Shown here: one piece after another, positions 1 to 5,883 of the stretch | How positions within the stretch are numbered: position 1 is the first letter of the stretch | How the letters are laid out: each line of letters begins with the position of its first letter | Source of the DNA: Bacteroidales bacterium UBA3764 | Lineage (GTDB): Bacteria; Bacteroidota; Bacteroidia; Bacteroidales; UBA932 | Length of the DNA: 5,923 nucleotides | Direction: 5' to 3' | Assembly: GCA_002371115.1 (NCBI GenBank) | Contig: DFFY01000104.1 | Location: 2,092 to 8,014, forward strand | Notes under the pieces: generated by a model | Seen by the model: the letters and a program-made list of their open reading frames with translations, nothing else | Databases searched by the model: none | What the model was told of the DNA's origin: nothing | Made by a program: the position numbers and the translations under genes

Positions 1-1
1 C

Positions 2-100
2 GGCAAGGTGGAAGAGCACTATGCCTCCCTGCTGGACTACATGTACACCACCGAGGGCAAGGAACTCCACAACGAGCGCAACCGCAAGGCGCTGGCTTAG
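2..100 (+). CDS. 3' end of an unrecognised gene (C-terminal 32 residues)
   Basis: An open frame runs in from the left edge and ends with TAG at 98-100. The residues seen are charged and helix-like, with the run EEHYASLLDYMYTTEGKEL followed by a basic tail ending RKALA. I do not recognise the family. A helical, charged C-terminal tail of this kind is seen in many soluble cytoplasmic enzymes, so no function is offered. That it is a real gene end is inferred from three things: the frame is open to the edge, the composition is protein-like, and an intrinsic terminator on the same strand follows about 100 bases after the stop. It converges on the minus-strand lipoprotein gene. Confidence 0.55.
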   Translation, partial: GKVEEHYASLLDYMYTTEGKELHNERNRKALA

Positions 101-113
101 TGCAAAAGGTTGG
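101..113 (+). repeat. extra direct copy of the terminator arm
   Basis: The 13 bases TGCAAAAGGTTGG directly follow the TAG stop of the partial gene. They are identical to the left arm of the terminator at 198-210 and are the reverse complement of its right arm at 222-234. This copy could in principle pair with the same right arm, but over a loop of more than 100 bases. Seen directly in the sequence; the function is unknown. Confidence 0.7.
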
Positions 114-125
114 CACCACATTTGT

Positions 126-152
126 CAAAGGTTGGTTTTTACGCCGCCAACC
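126..152. repeat. short hairpin carrying a degenerate copy of the same arm
   Basis: CAAAGGTTGG at 126-135 is a shortened copy of the 13-base arm found at 101 and 198. GGTTGG (130-135) can pair with CCAACC (147-152) across an 11-base loop, with a possible extra G-U pair. The stem is weak alone. It adds a third direct-type and a second inverted-type copy of the GGTTGG core within 135 bases. Confidence 0.5.
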
Positions 153-197
153 ACTGACATACAATCGCCATTAGACACCACTCTACATCAATACTCG

Positions 198-244
198 TGC
201 AAAAGGTTGGTTACTCAAAAGCCAACCTTTTGCATATTTTTTTT
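198..244 (+). terminator. intrinsic terminator for the left-hand plus-strand gene
   Basis: TGCAAAAGGTTGG (198-210) and CCAACCTTTTGCA (222-234) form a perfect 13-bp stem with an 11-base loop. The stem is followed by TA and eight consecutive T (237-244). This is the classic rho-independent layout on the plus strand, where it would end transcription of the gene stopping at 100. On the minus strand the stem is not followed by a T tract. It would therefore be at most a stabilising 3' hairpin for the receptor-lipoprotein mRNA, whose last stop is at 272. Confidence 0.8.
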
Positions 245-271
245 CCAACGTAGCGCCGGGCGGGCCGAGGA

Positions 272-712
272 CTACTGCCGCGTACCGGTGAAGGTGGTGG
301 GATAGTCGCCAAAGTAGAGGGAAAAGTTGAGCATGTTGCCGGTGACCATGCCGCTCAGCTTGTTAATCCGGTACTTCTGCTGCTCCACGCCGGCCGGCGA
401 GTGGGGGTACACATTGTCCGCCGTGAATGTATAGCTGTTGCCGCTGCCGATGACCATGACGGGAAGCACGGTGTCCACGGTGACCGGCATTTGCGGCACA
501 AAACGGATGCGGTTCATTCGGATATCGGCCGTTTTCCCGTCTTCCGACAGCGTGAAACTCACCTCGATGTCCTTGTTTTCATAGCTTTCGCCATTGTATT
601 CCACCCATACGGAACCTTTGTAATGCAGCCCCACGCTATAGTCGATGGGAGCGCTGGGCTTTTGGCAGGCCACAAGGGCCAGAAGCCCTATCAGATAAAG
701 CAGCTTTTTCAT
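272..712 (-). CDS. small outer-membrane-type lipoprotein, calycin-like
   Basis: This 146-residue protein starts MKKLLYLIGLLALVAC. It has a short lysine-bearing n-region, a hydrophobic core and a lipobox LVAC with the lipidated cysteine at residue 16. The mature part (about 130 residues) is rich in alternating beta-strand pattern and ends with SGMVTGNMLNFSLYFGDY and then TFTGTRQ. That layout resembles the small calycin-like (lipocalin-fold) lipoproteins common in Bacteroidetes. The family call rests on pattern recognition only. Residues after the cysteine (QKPSAP) lack the acidic run typical of surface-export signals in this phylum, so the side of the outer membrane on which it sits is uncertain. 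The ATG at 712 overlaps the receptor stop as ATGA (712-709). No Shine-Dalgarno sequence lies at useful spacing, which suggests translational coupling. It is probably an accessory or ligand-binding partner of the receptor; the ligand is unknown. Confidence 0.8.
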   Translation of the reverse strand: MKKLLYLIGLLALVACQKPSAPIDYSVGLHYKGSVWVEYNGESYENKDIEVSFTLSEDGKTADIRMNRIRFVPQMPVTVDTVLPVMVIGSGNSYTFTADNVYPHSPAGVEQQKYRINKLSGMVTGNMLNFSLYFGDYPTTFTGTRQ

Positions 713-2862
713 ATAATGTCGATTTGAATTCCTATTTTCAGGCTCATCGGCTTTCCCAATTGGAAAAACTCCTTGCCCATGGATTTGAAATAAAAGGCCC
801 TGTACTGCGTGTTGGTAAGGTTTTCGCCCTCCAGGTACAAGAGCACACGGCCGATAGTAACGCTGGCCCGGGCACCCAGCGTCACATAGAAAGGCTCCAT
901 CAGCGTATTGTCCTCATTCCAGGCAATGGGGCCGGTTCCGCGCATGTGCGCCTGCAGGCTCAGCTTGCTCCAGTTGTACGCCACGGCGGCAAACAGGGTG
1001 TGCGCCGGGCTATAGGGAATGCGCTTGCCAGCATAGTCGGCGTTGCCGTCGTTGAAAGAAACAAAACGGGCATTGTTCCAGCCCCAGGCGGCATGGCCCG
1101 TAAAACCGCCTTTACGGTAGCGGACCTGGGCCTCCACGCCGTAACTCCGGCTCTTGCCCGCATTGGTCATCATGCGGCCGGTGGACATGCCCGGAGGAAA
1201 CACCGTGAGCTGCTGCCGGAGCGCCGTAATGTAAAACGCGTTGGCAGCCGCGCTGAACCCGCCCTTGCGGTAGCCAAAACCCAACTCAAAGTTCCAGGCC
1301 TCCTCCGGCTGGTATTCCGTCCGGTCGGCCCCAAAGGAGGTGCCACCATCCAGGTGCACGCCCAAATCGGCCATCATGCTGTTCATGAGGCGGTTTTGCA
1401 GGATGTCGGAAAAGATTTGCGTATTAAAACCGCCCGCGCGGTACCCTTTGGTGGCCGATGTATATATCCTGGTATTTGGAAAACCGCTGTATTCCACAGC
1501 CAGTTTGGGGAGTATAACCGGGATGCCATGGGAAAGGGTACCGCTGTAACGGTCGGTAAAGGGACGCGCCGCGCTCATCATGCCAACGAGCTGGTAATGC
1601 AGCGTGGCGGTGCTGGCATAGGCCATGGAAGCACCTTCGTAGTCTATGCGGAGGCCGGCGGTGAACTGCCAGTCGCCCACCGGGAAATGCGACTCGTGAT
1701 ACAGCGCCGCATTCCAGGTAAAAATATCGAAATTACTGCCGATAAGGAATTCATTGTCAGGAATATCCAGCGTGCCGATGCTCTCCGGAATGCCCTTGTT
1801 GGCATTGTCCAGGATAAGGCTTTGGATACCGTCGCGCTTGAATAGGACCGGCGCCTCCAGACGGTTGTACTTGAAAAAGGCGAAGACGCCGCTCACGGGC
1901 TTCCAGTGCTTGAACCGGCGCTTGGGCCGGACGATGACCTCCACCGTATGGGCCGGGCTCCGCTGTTGCTGCTGGAGGGTGAAAATGCTGCGGGGCGTAT
2001 AGTCCTGGTCCATGCGCATGCGGTCCGCCAGGAACTGGAGCGAGGCGATGCCATCGACCCGAATCTTTTCCCCTTCATAATGCAGCTTGAAGCCTTCCAG
2101 AACGGTGAGGCGGCGGTAACTGCCCTCGTCGTTGTAGCGGACCGGTTGCTGGACGCCGTTTTCCGAAAGTCCGTAGGCAAAGCCGCCTTCCGCCGACAGG
2201 CCCGCCTGCAGGAGGTTGGACATGCGCCACCGCTCCAAGAGCTGCCGGTCCCAGCGCCAGCGCAGCTGCCCGCCGTTGTAAGGGTCCACCCAGGCGTCCT
2301 TGTACGCATTCCGGAACCAGCCCCGGGAATGCCTGTAGCCCATGCTGAAGGCATGCTCCCCGTGATGCCAGGAGACCTGCGCCCGCACATGGTGCGCCAA
2401 GCCATATTCCAGCTGCGCCCGCAGGAGTTCCCCGCCGTCCGGCGCCTCCGTCCGAACGGACAATACGCCCTGCAAGGCATTGCGGCCGTAGGCGGTCCCC
2501 TGCGGCCCGTGCAGGAATTTCACGGAAGCAATGTCCAGATAATCAAGGTCATAGCTGTTTTTGTCCAGGATGGGGAAATCGTCTACATACAGGCCCACGA
2601 CCGGATTTTCCATGCGGGAGCCGAAGCCGCGGACATAGATGGAGGACGTGAGCGATGCGCCGTAGTCCGGCAGATGGACGCCCGGCACCAGCGCCTGCAA
2701 GTCCTTGGGATTATTTACGCCATACCGCCGGAGTTGCAGGGCCGAAACCGCCGTCACGGAGGCTCCTGCGGGCATTTCTTCCTTCGCGGCAGACACGTAC
2801 GAGGCCGCCAGCGTATCGACAGGCGTGGATATCAGGAACGATATGATGGCGGTGAGCAACAT
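709..2862 (-). CDS. TonB-dependent outer-membrane receptor, siderophore-receptor-like
   Basis: This 717-residue protein has an N-terminal signal segment (about 1-19, MLLTAIISFLIS onward). A TonB-box-like stretch SYVSA follows near residue 21. The plug domain spans about 31-141, with PAGASVTAVSA, DLQALVPGV, YVRGFGSR (about 76-83), VGLYVDD and GPQGTAYGRNALQG (about 119-132). A 22-strand-type barrel follows, with TKGYRAGGFN and a C-terminal GENLTNTQYR near 679. TonB/ExbBD-energised receptors of this kind import siderophores, haem, cobalamin or other large ligands. The carboxypeptidase-like N-terminal extension of SusC-type receptors is absent and no SusD follows, so glycan import is less likely. 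I chose the ATG at 2862. An in-frame TTG at 2874 would add four residues but lies inside the -7 promoter box. Oddities: the signal n-region has no Lys or Arg, and the protein ends QIDII rather than in an aromatic residue. It is first in an operon with the lipoprotein. The ligand cannot be assigned. Confidence 0.92.
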   Translation of the reverse strand: MLLTAIISFLISTPVDTLAASYVSAAKEEMPAGASVTAVSALQLRRYGVNNPKDLQALVPGVHLPDYGASLTSSIYVRGFGSRMENPVVGLYVDDFPILDKNSYDLDYLDIASVKFLHGPQGTAYGRNALQGVLSVRTEAPDGGELLRAQLEYGLAHHVRAQVSWHHGEHAFSMGYRHSRGWFRNAYKDAWVDPYNGGQLRWRWDRQLLERWRMSNLLQAGLSAEGGFAYGLSENGVQQPVRYNDEGSYRRLTVLEGFKLHYEGEKIRVDGIASLQFLADRMRMDQDYTPRSIFTLQQQQRSPAHTVEVIVRPKRRFKHWKPVSGVFAFFKYNRLEAPVLFKRDGIQSLILDNANKGIPESIGTLDIPDNEFLIGSNFDIFTWNAALYHESHFPVGDWQFTAGLRIDYEGASMAYASTATLHYQLVGMMSAARPFTDRYSGTLSHGIPVILPKLAVEYSGFPNTRIYTSATKGYRAGGFNTQIFSDILQNRLMNSMMADLGVHLDGGTSFGADRTEYQPEEAWNFELGFGYRKGGFSAAANAFYITALRQQLTVFPPGMSTGRMMTNAGKSRSYGVEAQVRYRKGGFTGHAAWGWNNARFVSFNDGNADYAGKRIPYSPAHTLFAAVAYNWSKLSLQAHMRGTGPIAWNEDNTLMEPFYVTLGARASVTIGRVLLYLEGENLTNTQYRAFYFKSMGKEFFQLGKPMSLKIGIQIDII

Positions 2863-2871
2863 AAGGGTTTG

Positions 2872-2879
2872 CAAAGTTA
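2872..2879 (-). promoter_or_regulatory. Bacteroidetes -7 promoter box for the receptor operon
   Basis: On the minus strand the bases read TAACTTTG, an exact match to the TAnnTTTG -7 consensus of the Bacteroidetes housekeeping sigma factor. Only nine bases separate it from the ATG at 2862. The transcript should therefore start about 3-6 bases before the start codon. No convincing TTTG -33 element is seen at the usual spacing upstream, so the promoter may depend on an activator or be weak. Confidence 0.65.
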
Positions 2880-2894
2880 GGTTATCTACCTGGA

Positions 2895-2918
2895 ACCATT
2901 CAGTATATTATGAATGGT
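2895..2918. promoter_or_regulatory. 24-bp interrupted palindrome, candidate operator
   Basis: ACCATTCA (2895-2902) and TGAATGGT (2911-2918) are perfect inverted 8-base half-sites around an 8-base AT-rich spacer. Relative to the predicted receptor start point (about 2867) it spans roughly -28 to -51, covering the -33 region. It lies about 70 bases upstream of the uvrA -7 box. A dimeric regulator bound here would block or recruit polymerase at the receptor promoter. The sequence does not match a Fur box well enough to name the regulator. Confidence 0.45.
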
Positions 2919-2987
2919 CATTAGGATATTTTATTCCTTCAACGGATTCCCCTGCTGGAGAAATGCGGCGCTTCGGCAAATTCTTCG

Positions 2988-2995
2988 TATCTTTG
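2988..2995 (+). promoter_or_regulatory. uvrA: Bacteroidetes -7 promoter box for uvrA
   Basis: TATCTTTG matches TAnnTTTG exactly and ends six bases before the uvrA ATG at 3002. Transcription should start within a few bases of the ATG, giving a leaderless or nearly leaderless mRNA. This fits the absence of any Shine-Dalgarno sequence. A recognisable -33 TTTG is not seen about 19-21 bases upstream. No SOS-type or other operator is evident here. Confidence 0.65.
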
Positions 2996-3001
2996 TAGTC
3001 T

Positions 3002-5794
3002 ATGGCAAAGAAAGAGTACATACAGGTGCGGGGTGCGCGGGCCAACAACCTGAAAAACATAGATGTGGCCATTCCCAGGGGGGAATTTGTGGTGGTGACG
3101 GGCCTCAGCGGGTCCGGTAAAAGTTCCTTGGCCTTCGACACCATTTATGCGGAAGGCCAGCGCCGCTACATGGACACCCTGTCCACCTACGCCAAGCACT
3201 TCATGGGCATTCTGGAGAAGCCGGAGGTGGAGGAAATCACCGGCCTGAGTCCCATCATTGCCATCGAACAGAAAACCACCGGCAACAATCCGCGCTCCAC
3301 GGTGGGTACCATCACGGAAATCTACGACTTCCTGCGCCTGCTGTACGCCAAGGGCTCCCGGGCCTATTCCCCGGAGAGCGGCAAGGAGATGGTGCGCTAC
3401 ACGGACGCCCAGATTGTGGACCTCATCATGAGCCAGTACAGCGGCCGCAAGTGCTACCTGCTCTCGCCGGTTATCCGGGGCCGCAAAGGCCATTACCGGG
3501 AACTCTTCGACCAAATGCGCAAGCGCGGCTATACGGAAGTGCGGATAGACGGAGAAATCCTTGAGCTGCAAGGCGTTACGGCATTGGACCGATACAAACC
3601 CCACTTCATAGAACTGGTGGTGGACCGCCTGAAGCCCGCCGCCGGGGACGACCGCCGCGTGCGGGAATCCGTGGCCCGTGCCCTGAACCTGGGCAAGGGC
3701 TCCGTGGCCATCCTGGACCAGGAGACAGGCCGGCTGTCCCACTACTCCAAGCACCTGGTGGACCCGGAGAGCGGCCTGTCCCTGCAGGAGCCGCAGCCGC
3801 ACAGCTTCTCCTTCAACTCGCCGCAGGGCTACTGTCCGCATTGCAAGGGCCTCGGGACCATTGTGGACGTGAACATGGACACCATTATCCCGGACCGGAG
3901 CAAGTCCGTGGCGGACGGCGGCATTGTCCCGCTGGGAAAGGTGCGGGAGAACCGCAAGTTCGATATTATCCGGGCCATCGCCCGCAAATACAATTTCAGC
4001 CTGTACGACCCTATTGACGCCCTGCCGGACGAGGCCGTGAGCCTGCTCGTGTTCGGCTCGGAGGACCTTTTCCGCGTGGGCGAAGGCAACCTCACGGAGA
4101 TGGAGAGCTGGGGCGGAGTTATCGACCATATCGAGGACACCATTACCTGCCCTGTTTGCAATGGCACGCGCTTGAATGCGGACGCCCTTTGCTTCCGGGT
4201 GGACGGCAAGACCATCCCGGAGGTGGCGGCCATGGAAATGACGGAGCTGCGGAAGTGGCTGGACACCATTCCGGACGGGTTTAACCAGCGGGAGAAAAAC
4301 GTGTCAAGGGACATCCTCAAGGAACTGCGGGAACGCGTGCAGTTCATGCTGGACGTGGGCCTGGACTACCTGTCGCTGGACCGCCCCACCGGCTCGCTGT
4401 CCGGCGGCGAAAGCCAGCGCATCCGCCTGGCCACGCAGATTGGCTCCAAGCTGGTGAACGTGCTGTATATCCTGGACGAGCCTTCCATCGGCCTGCACCA
4501 GAAGGACAACCGCAAGCTCATTGCTTCCCTGAAGGCGCTGCGGGACGAGGGCAACTCCGTGATGGTGGTGGAACACGACGCGGAAACCATGCTCAGCGCA
4601 GACTGGCTGGTGGACGTGGGCCCCGGCGCCGGCGAAAATGGCGGGCACGTGTGCCTGAACGCCCCGCTGGCGACGCTCCTCAAGGGCAAGAAGATGGATG
4701 CCGATACGGCCGCACACGCTGTTATCGGCCCGTCTGTTACACTGGATTACCTGAAGGGAAAACGGTCCATTCCCGTGCCGGCCCTGCGCCGCAAGGGCAA
4801 CGGTCTGTTCCTCACGCTGAAGGGTGCCACGGGCAACAACCTCAAGGACGTGGACGTCAGTTTCCCGCTAGGCTGCCTCATCGGCGTGGCGGGCCTGTCC
4901 GGTTCCGGCAAAAGCTCGCTGGTGAATGAGACGCTCATGCCCATCCTCAAGCAGAAGTTCTACCGTTCCAAGGAGCGTCCGCTGCCGTACAAGGCCATCG
5001 AGGGGGTGGAGTACATTGACAAGCTCATTGAGATTGACCAGAGCCCCATCGGCCGTACCCCGCGTTCCAATCCGGCCACCTTCACGGCCGTTTTCAACGA
5101 CATCCGGCAGCTCTTTGAGGAGACGCAGGACGCCAAGGTGCGCGGCTACAAGGCCGGCATGTTTTCCTTCAACGTGCCCGGCGGCCGCTGCGAGGAATGT
5201 AAAGGTGCTGGCATCAAGGTGATCGAGATGAATTTCCTGCCGTCCGTGCATGTGGCCTGCGAGGTCTGCGGCGGCAAACGCTACAAGGAAGACACCCTGG
5301 CGGTAAAATACAAGGGCAAGAACATCAACGACGTGCTGGAAATGCCCATCAGCGAGGCCTATGAGTTCTTCAAGCCCGTTCCCCGCATCGCCGCCAAGTT
5401 AAAGGCGTTGGTCGATGTAGGCCTGGGCTACATCCACCTGGGACAGAGCGCCGTCACCCTGTCCGGCGGCGAGAGCCAGCGCATGAAACTGGCCGCGGAA
5501 CTGTCCCGCCCTTCCACCGGAAAAACCCTCTACATCCTGGACGAGCCCACCACCGGCCTCCACTTCGAGGACATCAACGTGCTGCTGGGCGTGCTCCAGC
5601 GCCTGGTAGATGCCGGCAATACGGTGATTGTCATCGAGCACAACCTGGACGTGCTCAAATCCATGGACTATGTCTTTGACATGGGCCCCTCCGGCGGCCG
5701 AAAAGGCGGCCGCATCGTGGCCCAGGGCACCCCGGAAGAACTGGCCCTGGACCCGGATTCCGTCACCGGTCCCTTCCTGAAGGACGTGTTGTAG
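3002..5794 (+). CDS. uvrA: UvrABC excision repair protein, subunit A (DNA damage-sensing ATPase)
   Basis: UvrA dimers scan DNA for bulky lesions and load UvrB in nucleotide excision repair; they act in the cytoplasm on the nucleoid. The 930-residue protein is full length (E. coli UvrA is 940) and has both ABC ATPase modules. Module one has Walker A GLSGSGKS at 34-41, signature LSGGESQR at 466-473, Walker B YILDEP at 489-494 and switch His525. Module two has Walker A at 631-638, signature at 820-827, Walker B at 844-849 and His880. The UvrB-binding region (about 120-245) is present, so this is not the UvrA2 type that lacks it. The C-terminal zinc finger is intact (Cys730, 733, 753, 756) and CPVC is at 383-386. 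In the first zinc module only C278 and C281 remain; the partner CxxC is replaced by YSKHLVDPESG. The start is secure: an in-frame TAG sits at 2996-2998, and family similarity begins at residue 6. Confidence 0.98.
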   Translation: MAKKEYIQVRGARANNLKNIDVAIPRGEFVVVTGLSGSGKSSLAFDTIYAEGQRRYMDTLSTYAKHFMGILEKPEVEEITGLSPIIAIEQKTTGNNPRSTVGTITEIYDFLRLLYAKGSRAYSPESGKEMVRYTDAQIVDLIMSQYSGRKCYLLSPVIRGRKGHYRELFDQMRKRGYTEVRIDGEILELQGVTALDRYKPHFIELVVDRLKPAAGDDRRVRESVARALNLGKGSVAILDQETGRLSHYSKHLVDPESGLSLQEPQPHSFSFNSPQGYCPHCKGLGTIVDVNMDTIIPDRSKSVADGGIVPLGKVRENRKFDIIRAIARKYNFSLYDPIDALPDEAVSLLVFGSEDLFRVGEGNLTEMESWGGVIDHIEDTITCPVCNGTRLNADALCFRVDGKTIPEVAAMEMTELRKWLDTIPDGFNQREKNVSRDILKELRERVQFMLDVGLDYLSLDRPTGSLSGGESQRIRLATQIGSKLVNVLYILDEPSIGLHQKDNRKLIASLKALRDEGNSVMVVEHDAETMLSADWLVDVGPGAGENGGHVCLNAPLATLLKGKKMDADTAAHAVIGPSVTLDYLKGKRSIPVPALRRKGNGLFLTLKGATGNNLKDVDVSFPLGCLIGVAGLSGSGKSSLVNETLMPILKQKFYRSKERPLPYKAIEGVEYIDKLIEIDQSPIGRTPRSNPATFTAVFNDIRQLFEETQDAKVRGYKAGMFSFNVPGGRCEECKGAGIKVIEMNFLPSVHVACEVCGGKRYKEDTLAVKYKGKNINDVLEMPISEAYEFFKPVPRIAAKLKALVDVGLGYIHLGQSAVTLSGGESQRMKLAAELSRPSTGKTLYILDEPTTGLHFEDINVLLGVLQRLVDAGNTVIVIEHNLDVLKSMDYVFDMGPSGGRKGGRIVAQGTPEELALDPDSVTGPFLKDVL

Positions 5795-5815
5795 GCTGAG
5801 CGCCCTCCTGGTCCC

Positions 5816-5833
5816 GCCCGGCGCTGACCGGGC
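5816..5833 (+). other. GC-rich hairpin after uvrA
   Basis: GCCCGG (5816-5821) pairs with CCGGGC (5828-5833) around a six-base loop. It begins 22 bases after the uvrA stop and has no T tract directly behind it. Its right arm shares GGGC (5830-5833) with the next hairpin, so the two cannot form together. Confidence 0.6.
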
Positions 5834-5860
5834 ATCTCGTCCTCAGAAATGCCCTTTTTT
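5830..5860 (+). terminator. intrinsic terminator for uvrA
   Basis: GGGCAT (5830-5835) and ATGCCC (5849-5854) form a perfect 6-bp stem with a 13-base loop. It is followed immediately by six T (5855-5860), 36 bases after the uvrA stop. The stem is short and competes with the upstream GC hairpin at 5816-5833, so termination may be partial. Confidence 0.6.
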
Positions 5861-5883
5861 AAGGATGACAGGGCCAAAATACC

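Noticed and set aside
21..305. Plus-strand 94-codon open frame crossing the intergenic region
   Set aside because: It overlaps the real gene end in another frame and runs through the terminator hairpin and T tract. Its composition (poly-Thr, Phe run from the T tract) is not protein-like.
724..1845. 373-codon plus-strand open frame opposite the receptor gene
   Set aside because: It is antisense to a clearly recognised receptor barrel. It has no family motif and is rich in Gly, Arg, His and Ala, as expected from the complement of a GC-rich gene.
1906..2880. 324-codon plus-strand open frame opposite the receptor N-terminal half
   Set aside because: It is antisense to the conserved plug domain, has no recognisable domain, and its end runs into the receptor promoter.
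2923..2938. AGGA...TCCT partial palindrome between the divergent promoters
   Set aside because: Only four bases pair on each side before mismatches, which is common by chance in AT-rich DNA; the 2895-2918 palindrome is far better.
2939..4129. 396-codon minus-strand open frame opposite uvrA, the longest shadow frame
   Set aside because: It mirrors conserved UvrA codons. The His/Val/Gln-rich sequence has no motif, and no promoter-like box precedes it.
4304..4717. Minus-strand frames opposite the UvrA first ATPase signature
   Set aside because: They lie entirely inside conserved uvrA coding sequence, with no start context or recognisable protein features.
5693..5712. Direct repeat GGCGGCCG separated by four A near the uvrA 3' end
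   Set aside because: It encodes the Gly-rich GGRKGGR stretch expected near the UvrA C-terminus, so codon choice explains the repeat.
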